The notes beneath the pieces are model-generated. The model saw nothing but the letters and a program-made list of their open reading frames with translations. It had not been told where the DNA came from and did no database searches. Of a stretch of 43,773 bases of DNA, positions 17,786 through 27,079 are shown piece by piece. Position numbers and translations under genes: made by a program. The DNA is from Ornithinibacillus contaminans (GTDB lineage: Bacteria; Bacillota; Bacilli; Bacillales; Amphibacillaceae): the NCBI RefSeq assembly GCF_001038425.2, contig NZ_LDPV02000037.1, positions 1 to 43,773 of the forward strand, written 5' to 3'. The first letter of the stretch is position 1, and each line of letters begins with the position of its first letter.

Positions 17786-19621
17786 TTAGATAGCATCTAA
17801 CATTTGAAATTGGGAGCGTACCAAACCATAGTATTCTCCTTTTAACGCCATTAATTCCTCATGGTTTCCATTCTCTAGTACTTTACCATGTTCTAATACA
17901 AAGATATTATCTGCCTCACGAATCGTCGATAGTCTATGCGCGATAATAATCGCTGTTCTATCTTTTAATAATCGGCGGAGTGCAGCTTGTATCTTAACTT
18001 CTGTTTCGGTATCAATACTTGCTGTTGCTTCATCCAAAATAATGATACTTGGATTAGCTAGTAATGCACGTGCAAAGGATAACAGCTGACGCTCACCAGC
18101 CGATAGGATATTCCCTCTCTCCTCTACCTCTGTTTGATAGCCATTCGCCAACCGCTGAATAAAATCATCCGCACCAACTTCTTTAGCTGCAGCCATAACC
18201 TCTTCATCTGTCGCACCTGGTCGTCCGAAGCGAATATTTTCCATAATCGTTCCTGAAAAAATAAATGTATCTTGTAAAACAACACTAATATGCTTTCGTA
18301 AGCTACTTAATGATGCTTCGCGTAAATTATGACCATCTATTTTTACGATTCCTTTTGTTGGATCATAGAACCTGCTAATTAGGTTGGCAATTGTTGATTT
18401 ACCGCTTCCAGTATGACCAACTAAGGCAATCGTCTGTCCTGCCTTCATCTCCAGTGAAATTTCATGTAGCGCAATTCGCTCCTCATCATAGGAGAATTGA
18501 ACACGATCAAATTCGATATGACCTTTCATTTCATCAAATTCATAAGCATTTTCTACTTCATCAACATTCGGTGTTTCATCCAAATATTCAAAGATACGTT
18601 CAGAAGACGCCATTGCCACTAACAACTGATTATACATTTGACCCAAGCGTGAAATTGGATCCCAGAACATTCCTAAGTAAAAGGCAAACGAGACAAATGT
18701 CCCTAAAAGAATTCCACCATTTTCTGGTGTTAAGATGATTAAATGTGCACCGTAAACAATTAAAATTACGGTTCCAACTGCATTACTCATCTCAACGAAT
18801 GGTCGAAACATCGCACTCTTCTTCGTTGCATTTAGCCATGCTTTGAAAGTATCCGTATTAAGCCCATCGAAGAATTCCGTGTTTTCTTTTTCTTGTGTGA
18901 AGGACTGTGTAATCCGAATTCCTTGAATACTTTCATTCAAATGTGAATTCATCCGAGACTGCTGGATACGAACATCCTGCCAGGAGCGACGAATCCTTCT
19001 TCTTAGGACACTAGTCACATAGAACATTAATGGTAATACAATCATTACAGCTAATGCCAATTTAGGACTTAGCGTGAATAGAATCGTCACAATACCAATC
19101 AGTGTCGCAATATCCATTAATAAGTTAATAATACCGTTTGAGAATAACTCTTGTAAGGAGTTGGTATCATTCATAATGCGTACTAAGATAGATCCAGCCG
19201 ACCTAGAATCAAAGAATCGGTGGGAAAGTCCTTGTACATGGGTAAATAGATGTTGCCTTAAATCATAAATGACATTTTGCCCTAAAATATTAACCCATTT
19301 AATCCGGAAATAGTTTGCTATATAACTTAGTAAATACAATACCGCAATAATAATTACTAGATAGATTAATTGTGTTGTATTTTCATTTTTAATCGCCATA
19401 TCAATGGCTGCTTTACCAATTAATATTGGTATAAGTAATCGAATTGCAGTTGATACAACCATTGCTAAGATTGCCCCTAACAAATACGTTTTTGTATAGG
19501 GTTTTAAATAGACTAGTAAGCGCCAAATCTGCTTCCAGTTAAAAGGCTTTTCAATTGCTTGATCAACAGTATAGTAGAAACGTTTTAAATGACGTTTGTT
19601 TTTTTCTTCAGTCTTAGCCAT
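17786..19621 (-). CDS. ABC exporter half-transporter, catalytic-site subunit
   Basis: This 611-residue half-transporter has six membrane helices (about 30-320) followed by an ATP-binding domain. The domain has Walker A GHTGSGKST, a degenerate signature LSAGERQL, Walker B IIILDEATASID with catalytic Glu, and switch His in IAHRLST. It forms a heterodimer with the gene upstream and resembles the B. subtilis YfiC and YknV types. Its LSAGE signature belongs to the degenerate site, while its Walker B Glu completes the active site with the partner's LSGGQ. GGGGGGAGAG precedes the ATG. The transported substrate is unknown. Confidence 0.92.
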   Translation of the reverse strand: MAKTEEKNKRHLKRFYYTVDQAIEKPFNWKQIWRLLVYLKPYTKTYLLGAILAMVVSTAIRLLIPILIGKAAIDMAIKNENTTQLIYLVIIIAVLYLLSYIANYFRIKWVNILGQNVIYDLRQHLFTHVQGLSHRFFDSRSAGSILVRIMNDTNSLQELFSNGIINLLMDIATLIGIVTILFTLSPKLALAVMIVLPLMFYVTSVLRRRIRRSWQDVRIQQSRMNSHLNESIQGIRITQSFTQEKENTEFFDGLNTDTFKAWLNATKKSAMFRPFVEMSNAVGTVILIVYGAHLIILTPENGGILLGTFVSFAFYLGMFWDPISRLGQMYNQLLVAMASSERIFEYLDETPNVDEVENAYEFDEMKGHIEFDRVQFSYDEERIALHEISLEMKAGQTIALVGHTGSGKSTIANLISRFYDPTKGIVKIDGHNLREASLSSLRKHISVVLQDTFIFSGTIMENIRFGRPGATDEEVMAAAKEVGADDFIQRLANGYQTEVEERGNILSAGERQLLSFARALLANPSIIILDEATASIDTETEVKIQAALRRLLKDRTAIIIAHRLSTIREADNIFVLEHGKVLENGNHEELMALKGEYYGLVRSQFQMLDAI

Positions 19622-19637
19622 CGCTCACTCTCCCCCC

Positions 19638-21386
19638 CTAATTCACAGCTTTCATGATGACATCATGATCCTGATATTGTATCTTATAGATTCGTTCGTA
19701 GACACCATTGTTTTTCAGTAATTCGTCATGTGTTCCACGTTCGACTACTTCACCATCTTCTAACACTAATATTTCATCCGCATGCTTCAAGGATGAAATA
19801 CGATGGGCGATAATAAATGAAGTACGTCCTCGCATAACTTCCTTTAATGCCTTTTGTATCTCAAATTCCGTTTCCATATCTACCGCAGATGTTGCATCAT
19901 CCAATACGAGAATACTAGGATCGATACAGATTGCTCGGGCGATTGCAATACGCTGCTTCTGTCCACCCGAAAGCCCCATACCTCTTTCACCTAGTAATGT
20001 ATCATAGCCATTTGGCATCTCCATGATAAAATCATGTGCTTGAGCACGTTTTGCAGCATCAATAATCTGTTCATCTGTTGCATCTGGATTACCGTATGCA
20101 ATGTTTTCCCGTATGGTTGTTGAGAATAGGAATGACTCTTGTAAAACAAATCCAATGTGATTACGTAAATTTTTCAAATCGTAGTCTGCTACAGGTCTTC
20201 CATCAACCAATACTTCCCCAGCTTCTGGCTCGTAAAAGCGTGTGATGAGCTGTGTAATACTCGTTTTACCAGATCCAGTGGCACCTATTAGTCCAATCGT
20301 TTTACCAGGAGGAGCATCGAAAGTAATGTGCTTCAATGCAGAATCATCATCCTCTGTATACGTTAACGTCACATCTTTGAATGTTACATGACCTTTAATC
20401 GGTGTATCAATTGCATTTTCTTTTACAACAATATCTTCTTTTGCCTCTAGGATTTCTCTTAAACGCTCACCTGATGCCTTAGCCTGTGAGAATTGGTTAA
20501 TAACATAACCCACGTTCATAAGTGGCCCCATGATATACCAAACTAAACTAAAGAAGGCTACAAGTTCACCAGATGTTAGGTCCCCATTAATTACGAGATA
20601 CCCACCAAATGCTAAAAGTGAAACCGCACAGACATTACCGATAAATTCCATTAATGGAAAGAACTTCGCCCATATTTCAGATGTTTTTACATAATTTTGA
20701 CGATAATCATCATTACTAGATGAGAATCTACCTATCTCAAAGTCTTCACGGGACAATGATTTTACAGTCTGCATTCCGCTAATATTCTCTTGCACTCTAG
20801 TATTCAATTTCCCGAATGATTGACGAATACCTCGAAATGCAGGATGTGCCCGCTTTTCAAAACGCATAACAACAATTACAAGAAATGGCATCGCCGCCAT
20901 TGTTACAAGTGCAAGTGGCACCGAGTAATAAAACATTACACTTAAACTGATTCCAATAAGAAGAACAATACGTAGTAATTCAGCAAACCCAAATGATAAG
21001 AAGAAACGAAATCCTTCTACATCTGATGTTAGTCGTGACATAATGTCGCCTGTTTTGGCATTATCATAATGTTTAAAGGATAATATCTGAAGCTTCTTAT
21101 ACAATGCGTCACGTACATGATACACAGCTGTTACCCCAAATAATTCTCCTAAGTACTGATGATAAAACGTTGCAATACCCTTAATAACCATTAGAATAAC
21201 AAAAATAGTGGATATCCAAGGTATTAATTCATATCTCTCTTCTGCTACAACATCATCAATTGTTATTTGTAAAATAATCGGATACACAACTGTAATGACC
21301 GTCACAAAAAACAAAAATAGTAAAGAGGTAAAGAAATACTTTTTATAAGGCCAATAAAATTGTTTTAATTTTCTAAATGTATCCAC
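19638..21386 (-). CDS. ABC exporter half-transporter, degenerate-site subunit
   Basis: This 582-residue half-transporter has six membrane helices (about 15-300) and an ATP-binding domain. Walker A is GATGSGKTS, the signature is canonical LSGGQKQR, and Walker B is ILVLDDATSAVD, in which the catalytic Glu is Asp. The switch region is IAHRISS. The Asp marks the non-hydrolysing site typical of heterodimeric exporters such as TM287/288 and BmrC/BmrD. It begins with GTG after GGGGGAGG and is 16 bases upstream of its partner. It resembles the B. subtilis YfiB and YknU types. Confidence 0.92.
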   Translation of the reverse strand: MDTFRKLKQFYWPYKKYFFTSLLFLFFVTVITVVYPIILQITIDDVVAEERYELIPWISTIFVILMVIKGIATFYHQYLGELFGVTAVYHVRDALYKKLQILSFKHYDNAKTGDIMSRLTSDVEGFRFFLSFGFAELLRIVLLIGISLSVMFYYSVPLALVTMAAMPFLVIVVMRFEKRAHPAFRGIRQSFGKLNTRVQENISGMQTVKSLSREDFEIGRFSSSNDDYRQNYVKTSEIWAKFFPLMEFIGNVCAVSLLAFGGYLVINGDLTSGELVAFFSLVWYIMGPLMNVGYVINQFSQAKASGERLREILEAKEDIVVKENAIDTPIKGHVTFKDVTLTYTEDDDSALKHITFDAPPGKTIGLIGATGSGKTSITQLITRFYEPEAGEVLVDGRPVADYDLKNLRNHIGFVLQESFLFSTTIRENIAYGNPDATDEQIIDAAKRAQAHDFIMEMPNGYDTLLGERGMGLSGGQKQRIAIARAICIDPSILVLDDATSAVDMETEFEIQKALKEVMRGRTSFIIAHRISSLKHADEILVLEDGEVVERGTHDELLKNNGVYERIYKIQYQDHDVIMKAVN

Positions 21387-21637
21387 AATTAACCCTCCCC
21401 CATGAAGTGATTTTCTTTCACGTAACTACTAATATAACGGTTTCCGAAATAAATTGCTATATCTTTTGCACAATTTTTTAAAAAATTTTTTATTTGGTTA
21501 CTTATGTCACTTTTTAAGCAAAACTAACCTTAGAAAAACTCGTATTCGTTTCTCTTATATCTAGAGCTGACGTCACTGTTTAGGTGATAAAATTACTTCG
21601 GCATCTGAATTCATTGTTTCCTGAACGCCAAAAAAGC

Positions 21638-21747
21638 CGGGACAAGAGTATCTATGATAAGACAAAATCCGAACGCGTGGCACTATCTCCACCTCTGGAT
21701 ATAGTGCATGGTTCAGCTAATTATCTTCTCATTTTACTTTTGTCCCG
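21638..21747. repeat. Palindromic intergenic repeat, complete copy
   Basis: An element of about 110 bases is bounded by CGGGACA and TGTCCCG. The outer arms (about 37 bases each) are imperfect inverted copies of each other. The centre holds a second hairpin (GCACTAT 21680-21686 / ATAGTGC 21701-21707). The left arm aligns without gaps for 37 bases with the repeat at 43583-43619, ending in the shared AAAATCCGAACG. It lies 12 bases after the ykuS stop. The rest of the 372-base gap upstream of the ABC operon is A/T-rich and carries no recognised gene. Confidence 0.65.
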
Positions 21748-21758
21748 ACCTCTTCAGG

Positions 21759-22004
21759 TTAACTTAATTTATCATTTACCATCTGACAAATTGCTTGTGC
21801 GTCCTGGCCCTCTGCACTAATTACTGGACCTGCAATACTTGTGTTGGACATGCCCATTACATCTTGATCTAAACCAGTAATGACACAGCAATCGCAGTGA
21901 GCTGTATCTGCCTCTGACTTTAAATCGATTACTTCATGTCCCATTTCCATTAAGGCCTCTTTTACATCCGTAAGGGACTGTTCAACCCCAATTCTCGCCA
22001 TCAT
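21759..22004 (-). CDS. ykuS: YkuS, UPF0180 family protein
   Basis: This protein of about 80 residues matches the UPF0180 family: N-terminal ARIGVEQSLTDVKEAL, then VIDLKSEADTAHCDCCVITGLD with a CxCC cluster, and a C-terminal AQAICQMVND. Its function is unknown. It follows dapH-dapL in the same order as B. subtilis ykuQ-ykuR-ykuS. Two adjacent ATG codons are possible; GGAG is 4 bases before the first and 7 before the second (22001), so the second may be used. The Cys cluster could bind metal. Confidence 0.88.
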   Translation of the reverse strand: MMARIGVEQSLTDVKEALMEMGHEVIDLKSEADTAHCDCCVITGLDQDVMGMSNTSIAGPVISAEGQDAQAICQMVNDKLS

Positions 22005-22079
22005 CTCACTCCTCTAAACATAATTTTACATGCTTAGTTTGACCGAAAGTGAATACAATATACGAGCTTAGTACTGCTT

Positions 22080-23201
22080 TTAAGCCATAGCATCAAACAT
22101 AGCGACAACCGCATCAACTCCGACTTTCAGCGCTTCTTCATTAGGATTCAGCTTATCGTTATGTAATCCAAATGGCGAATCGACCCCTAACCAAAACATA
22201 AAGCCCGGTATTTCCTTTAGCATAAATCCGAAGTCTTCACCTGTCATCGCCTTATTTGCCATGGTGAACTTTATTCCTCTTTCAACCATCGTCTGTTCAA
22301 ATAATTGTACATAGCTAGCATCATTGTAAACTTGGTAATAATTCGAACCATAATCTACGGTAATTGTACAATCATAGCTTATTTCGAATCCTTTAACCAT
22401 CGCTTCGATTCGTTTCTTTATCGTCTGAATAACATCTGGTTTTAATGTACGAATTGTGCCTTCTAGCCTTGCAGATTCAGCTATTGCATTTTGCACGTGG
22501 CCACTTGTCATTTTTCCTATTGTGACAACTGCGCTTTCCAATGGATCTATTCCTCGAGATACAATTTCCTGAATTTGAGTCAGAAAACTTCCAGCAGCCA
22601 CTGCCATATCCTTGGTTAAATGCGGATATGCTGCATGCCCACCCTTCCCGGTAAAATCTATAAATAACTCACTTGTATTGGCAAATAGTAAACCCGGCTT
22701 ACTTGCAACCGTTCCTACAGGATATTCTGGAGCAATATGGAGTGCAAAAACACTATCTGGTTTCCATGCTAAAAATTCCTCCGATTGCATCATGGGCAAT
22801 GCACCACCTGGACCCTCCTCAGCTGGCTGAAAAATAAACAAACTATCATCTTGTAATGGGTTATCAATTACATGCTTTAACACACCTAAGGCGATAGTCA
22901 TATGAAAATCATGTCCACAGGCATGCATATTACCCGGGTGTATCGAAGAATAGTCAAGTTCCGTTTGTTCTGCAATTGGTAATCCATCTATATCGGTCCG
23001 ATAACCAATCGTCTTCGTCGGATTTAAACCGGCTACCTTCACCAATATTCCCGTTTTCCATGTTTTAATTTCTACACGTTCTGTTGCCAATCTCTCCAGA
23101 AACTGTAATAAATAATTCTGTGTTTTGAACTCCTGGAAACCAAGTTCAGGAATTTGATGCAACTCACGTCGAATTCGCCTAAGTTCTTTTAAATCCATCA
23201 T
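22080..23201 (-). CDS. dapL: N-acetyldiaminopimelate deacetylase
   Basis: This M20-family metallohydrolase of about 373 residues removes the acetyl group from N-acetyl-LL-diaminopimelate to give LL-DAP for lysine and peptidoglycan. Family markers are [15 protein letters not shown], the metal-binding [19 protein letters not shown] with the catalytic Glu, and [10 protein letters not shown] near the C-terminus. It corresponds to B. subtilis YkuR. It lies 12 bases downstream of dapH in one operon. AAGGGG precedes twin ATG codons; the second (23198) has the better spacing. The aminotransferase for the preceding step (patA) is also in this window. Confidence 0.93.
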   Translation of the reverse strand: MMDLKELRRIRRELHQIPELGFQEFKTQNYLLQFLERLATERVEIKTWKTGILVKVAGLNPTKTIGYRTDIDGLPIAEQTELDYSSIHPGNMHACGHDFHMTIALGVLKHVIDNPLQDDSLFIFQPAEEGPGGALPMMQSEEFLAWKPDSVFALHIAPEYPVGTVASKPGLLFANTSELFIDFTGKGGHAAYPHLTKDMAVAAGSFLTQIQEIVSRGIDPLESAVVTIGKMTSGHVQNAIAESARLEGTIRTLKPDVIQTIKKRIEAMVKGFEISYDCTITVDYGSNYYQVYNDASYVQLFEQTMVERGIKFTMANKAMTGEDFGFMLKEIPGFMFWLGVDSPFGLHNDKLNPNEEALKVGVDAVVAMFDAMA

Positions 23202-23213
23202 GATTCCCCTTGC

Positions 23214-23930
23214 TTAATTATCTAACTTACGCAATTCCTGTTTAATTTCTGTTTTCGATTTCGTACCTTCATCAATTTCTTTCAACACTCTAGCTGGAGT
23301 TCCTGCAACCAGAGTGTTTGGTGCAACATCTTTTGTAACAACAGCACCCGCAGCCACGATTGCACCTTTACCAATGGTTACACCTTCTAGTACCACAACA
23401 TTGGCCCCGATAACAACATCATCTTCAACTACTACTGGCTTCGCAGATGGTGGTTCAATAACACCGGCTAACACTGTCCCGGCACCGATGTGACAATTTT
23501 TCCCTACCGTAGCACGTCCACCTAATACCGCATTCATATCAATCATGGTCCCCTCACCAACGACTGCACCGATATTAATCATTGCACCCATCATAATAAC
23601 GGCACCATCACCGATTTCAACCTGATCACGAATGACTGCACCTGGCTCGATTCGTGCATTGATGTTTTTTAAGTCTAATAAAGGAATCGCAGAGTTACGG
23701 CGATCATTTTCAACAATATAATCCGTAATATAAGATTGATTAGCTTCTAATACAGCACTAACGTCGTTCCACTCTCCAAACAGTACGCCAGATGTTTTTT
23801 CAACGAAGGCTTTTACATTCCCAAAAGAAACCGTATCTAACTGCTGACCCTTTACATATACCTTCACAGGTGTGCTTTTTTTACTAGTCGATATAAATTG
23901 TATAATTTCATTAGCATCCATCATTTTCAT
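23214..23930 (-). CDS. dapH: Tetrahydrodipicolinate N-acetyltransferase
   Basis: This 238-residue enzyme acetylates tetrahydrodipicolinate in the acetyl branch of DAP synthesis. The N-terminal domain (1-90) is followed by a left-handed beta-helix of hexapeptide repeats (for example [20 protein letters not shown] and [19 protein letters not shown]), ending with the acetyl-CoA region and [12 protein letters not shown]. It corresponds to B. subtilis YkuQ. GGAGGGG lies 7 bases before the ATG. First gene of the dapH-dapL-ykuS unit. The tetrahydrodipicolinate it uses is also the precursor of spore dipicolinic acid, which the SpoVA proteins move. Confidence 0.95.
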   Translation of the reverse strand: MKMMDANEIIQFISTSKKSTPVKVYVKGQQLDTVSFGNVKAFVEKTSGVLFGEWNDVSAVLEANQSYITDYIVENDRRNSAIPLLDLKNINARIEPGAVIRDQVEIGDGAVIMMGAMINIGAVVGEGTMIDMNAVLGGRATVGKNCHIGAGTVLAGVIEPPSAKPVVVEDDVVIGANVVVLEGVTIGKGAIVAAGAVVTKDVAPNTLVAGTPARVLKEIDEGTKSKTEIKQELRKLDN

Positions 23931-24020
23931 TTATATTCCCCTCCATATTTTTTATAATTTTCACTTTAACAGACAATAGGATTCCGAGCAATTATTAACC
24001 GACTATACAAGACTTCCGTA

Positions 24021-24052
24021 TTAAAAAGGCTACGACATAAGTGCCGCAGCCT
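24021..24052 (-). terminator. Terminator after darB
   Basis: On the minus strand AGGCTGCGGCA pairs with TGTCGTAGCCT (two G-U pairs) around a 4-base loop and is followed by TTTTTAA. Confidence 0.85.
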
Positions 24053-24060
24053 AGATAGGA

Positions 24061-24516
24061 TTATTGATTTTGCTTCTTTTTCTCGGTATATATATCTTTT
24101 CTAATTTCCTTTAATATTGCTCTCCTTGTTAGGATACCGTCGAAATATCCATTTTCATCTACCACACAAACAAAGGGATAATCAATTAACGCTTTTAAGC
24201 CTTCTAAAATCGTCTCATGCTTTTGTAATCTAGGTATATCTGTTGCCATCACATCTTGAACTAATAGACTCGATAATCTCTCCATCTCAAATCGTTCTAA
24301 CCCGAGTATTTCATTTAGTATTTTGGTTTTACCAATGGTACCTTGTAACGTATAGGAAGCATCCAAAACTGGAACAGCAGAATATCCCGACTTCACAAGA
24401 ACTAATAATGCATGTTCTAACGGATTATTAATTTGTACATGTGCTACTTTTTCAGATGGAATCATCATCTCTGAAATTGTAAGCGCTGTCAAATCCTTAT
24501 CTTGCAATAAACTCAT
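24061..24516 (-). CDS. darB: CBS-domain c-di-AMP receptor (DarB/CbpB, YkuL)
   Basis: This 151-residue protein is made of two CBS motifs: the first about 15-70 (MIPSEKVAHVQ to SAVPVLDASYTLQGTI) and the second about 85-140 (DVMATDIPRL to PFVCVVDENGYFDGILTR). It matches B. subtilis YkuL/DarB, which binds c-di-AMP and, in its free form, interacts with the (p)ppGpp synthetase Rel and pyruvate carboxylase. The Lys/Gln-rich tail is unremarkable. AGGAGCGGG precedes the ATG. It is monocistronic. The ligand is inferred from orthology. Confidence 0.88.
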   Translation of the reverse strand: MSLLQDKDLTALTISEMMIPSEKVAHVQINNPLEHALLVLVKSGYSAVPVLDASYTLQGTIGKTKILNEILGLERFEMERLSSLLVQDVMATDIPRLQKHETILEGLKALIDYPFVCVVDENGYFDGILTRRAILKEIRKDIYTEKKKQNQ

Positions 24517-24716
24517 TATACCCGCTCCTTTACAATATTCTAAACGAACCTTATTCCATAACTATTGTTGTACCATTAGTTCTTCAACTTTTTTATAAAC
24601 ACTATATATACCCATTTAGAAGTACGTTACATTACAGCATACAACTACAATTTATTGTAACTATTCTTATTGTAACATACGCCTTGATAATTAAGCATGT
24701 ACGATACATGTAACAC

Positions 24717-24766
24717 TTGAAAATTTGTTCGACCAGTTTTATAATATGAACATATGCTCATATTAT
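24717..24766 (+). promoter_or_regulatory. czrA-czcD promoter with CzrA-type operator
   Basis: TTGAAA (24717-24722) and TATAAT (24740-24745) are 17 bases apart. A 26-bp palindrome at 24741-24766 has only one mismatched pair; its core reads TATGAACATATGCTCATA. It overlaps the -10 box and the start region. This is the form of ArsR/SmtB/CzrA zinc-sensor operators, so metal-free regulator should block the promoter. Confidence 0.85.
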
Positions 24767-24787
24767 AAAAAGGGGTTGTCTTTTCAA

Positions 24788-25099
24788 ATGGAATATTCAC
24801 CATTACACGATACGTTAATCGATCAAGTAGCACAGACATTCAAAGCATTATCTGATCCAACCCGTATACGAATTCTGCACTTATTATTTTACAAAGAATG
24901 CTCTGTTACGGAAATTGCTACTGCACTCGATATGCAGCAATCAACCATTTCCCATCAACTAAAGTATTTAAAACAGCTACATTTAGTAAAAAATCGTCGG
25001 GAAAAAAACATGTACTTCTATACGGTTGATGATTATCATGTCATGAATTTGTTAGAACAGACTGTTGACCACATGAAACATACGAAGGGAGCAGTTTAA
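24788..25099 (+). CDS. czrA: ArsR-family metal-sensing repressor (CzrA type)
   Basis: This 103-residue winged-helix repressor contains FKALSDPTRIRILHLL, the recognition helix in DMQQSTISHQLKYLKQ, and a wing at VKNRREKNMYFYTV. The C-terminal helix carries DYHVMNLLEQTVDHMKHT. Its Asp and His residues match the alpha-5 Zn site (DxH...HxxH) of CzrA/SmtB, though no Cys ligand is present. AGGGG is 12 bases before the ATG at 24788; an in-frame extension to 24725 reaches into the operator and is rejected. It is followed directly by czcD, so a Zn(II) or Co(II) response is inferred. Confidence 0.9.
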   Translation: MEYSPLHDTLIDQVAQTFKALSDPTRIRILHLLFYKECSVTEIATALDMQQSTISHQLKYLKQLHLVKNRREKNMYFYTVDDYHVMNLLEQTVDHMKHTKGAV

Positions 25100-26029
25100 A
25101 TGGGACACCATCATCATGGTCATGGTCATGATCATTCTCATGGTCATGGACATCACCATCACACTACTAACAAGCGCGTTTTATTCATAAGTTTTATTGC
25201 TATTTTTACATTTATGATTGTCGAAGCAATTGGTGGATTCCTAACCAACAGTCTTGCACTAATCTCAGATGCTGGACATATGCTAAGTGATGCTGTTGCA
25301 CTTGGATTAAGTTTACTTGCATTAAAAATTGGAGAACGAAAAGCAACCAATGATAAGACGTATGGATATAAACGATTTGAAATCGTTGCCGCCTTTCTAA
25401 ATGGAGTTGCCTTAATCCTTATTTCGCTTTATATATTATATGAAGCGATAACACGATTTGTTGAACCGCAGGAAGTTTCTGCAAATATGTTATATATAGC
25501 TTTGCTTGGCTTAATTATTAACCTTATTGTTGCCTTCTTCCTCTTAAAAGGTGATTCGAAAGAGAACTTAAATATACGGAGTGCACTTTTACATGTGATT
25601 GGAGATTTATTAGGCTCCGTTGGGGCAATTATTGCCGGGGTATTAATTCTTTTATTTGGCTGGTATTTAGCTGACCCAATTGCTAGTGTAATTGTAGCCA
25701 TTCTAATTATCATTTCCGGATATCGAGTAACGAAAGATTCTCTACATGTTTTGATGGAAGGAAAGCCAACTAATATTAATCCAAAAGAAGTAATTTCGGA
25801 ATTAGTTAGTCTTGATGGCGTTCTAGATGTTCATGATTTACACATTTGGTCAATTACTAATGAATTACCAATGCTTAGCTGTCATATTATTGTTGACGAC
25901 ACTGTAGACCGCGATAAGTTAATCGTTTTGGGTAATGAGATACTAAAAAAATCATTTCACATCAATCACTGTACATTACAAATCGAGGGGAAAAACACCT
26001 CTCACACCAACTGTGATCATTGCAATTAA
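25100..26029 (+). CDS. czcD: Cation diffusion facilitator CzcD (zinc efflux)
   Basis: This 309-residue proton-coupled Zn/Co/Cd exporter opens with a His-rich tract (residues 2-21, 13 His by eye). Six membrane helices follow. The transport site shows as SDAGHMLSDA in helix 2 and HVIGDLLGS in helix 5, the classic DHHD set. The C-terminal cytosolic domain (about 215-300) has DVHDLHIWSI and a Cys/His end. Its ATG directly follows the czrA stop, with GGGAG 8 bases upstream, so both are under the zinc-responsive operator. A strong terminator follows. Confidence 0.95.
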   Translation: MGHHHHGHGHDHSHGHGHHHHTTNKRVLFISFIAIFTFMIVEAIGGFLTNSLALISDAGHMLSDAVALGLSLLALKIGERKATNDKTYGYKRFEIVAAFLNGVALILISLYILYEAITRFVEPQEVSANMLYIALLGLIINLIVAFFLLKGDSKENLNIRSALLHVIGDLLGSVGAIIAGVLILLFGWYLADPIASVIVAILIIISGYRVTKDSLHVLMEGKPTNINPKEVISELVSLDGVLDVHDLHIWSITNELPMLSCHIIVDDTVDRDKLIVLGNEILKKSFHINHCTLQIEGKNTSHTNCDHCN

Positions 26030-26032
26030 ATA

Positions 26033-26084
26033 AACAAAGGCTGTTGGATAAGGGACATTTCCTCATCCAACAGCCTTTGTTTTC
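26033..26084. terminator. Bidirectional terminator between czcD and fadH
   Basis: The 16-bp perfect stem ACAAAGGCTGTTGGAT and its complement surround a 15-base loop. Flanking A and T runs serve both convergent genes. Confidence 0.9.
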
Positions 26085-26086
26085 TA

Positions 26087-26854
26087 TTAAAAGGGGAACT
26101 TATTCAACCACTGTCCCCCATCCATCGTAACGACCTCTCCATTGATGTAGGACGCTTTATCGGATAATAAGAAATACGCTAGTTCCGCTATTTCCTCTGG
26201 TTTGCCTAATCGTTTCAACGGTACAGATGCTAACGTTCTAGTTGCGGCCTCTTCCGACAAAAATAACTTCTCTGCTCCGCCAGTTCTTTCAATAGGTCCA
26301 GGGGCGATAGCGTTGACACGAATACCATATTTCGTCCCCCACTCTACTGCTAAGGTACGCGTCATATTCAACACTCCTGCCTTTGCTGCAGAAGAATGAA
26401 TAACTCCAGCCCCTGCATTCCACGCATAAGTAGCAACCATATTTAAAATAGACCCGTTAATCTGGTGGTCAATCCAATACCTTCCGACCGCTTTACTACA
26501 ATAAAATGTTCCATTAAGCACGATATCAATGACCGCATTCCAGCCATTAATTGATAAATCCTCTGCCGCGCAAATAAAATTTCCTGCTGCATTGTTAATT
26601 AAATAATCGATGGTACCGAATTGCTTTATTGTTTCCGCAACCATCCGCTCTACATCCTCAGGATTTCGAACGTCCATCGTTATAATATGTAGCTTCCCAG
26701 TAGCTGTTTGTTCTAATTCTTCCTTAACTAAAGTAAGCCGTTCTAGATTTCTTCCTGTCAAAACAACATTTGCTCCCTCATCAGCAAACTTTTTCGCCAT
26801 GTACTTCCCCATACCACTCGAGCTTCCTGTTACAATAATTGTTTTACTATCCAT
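26087..26854 (-). CDS. fadH: 2,4-dienoyl-CoA reductase-like SDR (FadH/YkuF)
   Basis: This 255-residue short-chain dehydrogenase has the cofactor motif TGSSSGMGKYMA and the NNAAGNF motif. Its active-site Lys lies in SSAAKAGVLNMTRTLAVEWG, preceded by SILNMVATYAW. In place of the classical YxxxK Tyr it has HSSAAK, as in dienoyl-CoA reductases, which use a different Tyr. The length and the B. subtilis neighbour ykuE fit FadH, which reduces 2,4-dienoyl-CoA during unsaturated fatty acid breakdown. The frame extends upstream to 26941, but GGAAGGTGG just before the ATG at 26854 decides the start. Confidence 0.88.
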   Translation of the reverse strand: MDSKTIIVTGSSSGMGKYMAKKFADEGANVVLTGRNLERLTLVKEELEQTATGKLHIITMDVRNPEDVERMVAETIKQFGTIDYLINNAAGNFICAAEDLSINGWNAVIDIVLNGTFYCSKAVGRYWIDHQINGSILNMVATYAWNAGAGVIHSSAAKAGVLNMTRTLAVEWGTKYGIRVNAIAPGPIERTGGAEKLFLSEEAATRTLASVPLKRLGKPEEIAELAYFLLSDKASYINGEVVTMDGGQWLNKFPF

Positions 26855-26989
26855 TTCATCCACCTTCCTTTCTGTTAAATGCATTACTTTATTGACGTAA
26901 TTAGTTGATTTCATATTATTTTCATTTATATTAAAAGTCAAACGATTTCATTTTGTATAATTTGACCTACTGAAGCATCTTTTGTTGTA

Positions 26990-26998
26990 TGATATAAT
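26990..26998 (+). promoter_or_regulatory. Extended -10 promoter for ykuE
   Basis: TGATATAAT (TGN-TATAAT) lies about 80 bases before the ykuE ATG. No convincing -35 box was found; extended -10 promoters tolerate this. Confidence 0.45.
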
Positions 26999-27079
26999 CG
27001 ACTAACAATCAAAACTTGGATAGTGAATTTATTTAACATAAGACAATCATTTTTTATTACAGTTTTTGAAGGTGACAGA

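Noticed and set aside
21584-21820. 78-codon frame across the palindromic repeat
   Set aside because: It reads through both arms of the repeat and into the antisense of ykuS and has no ribosome site.
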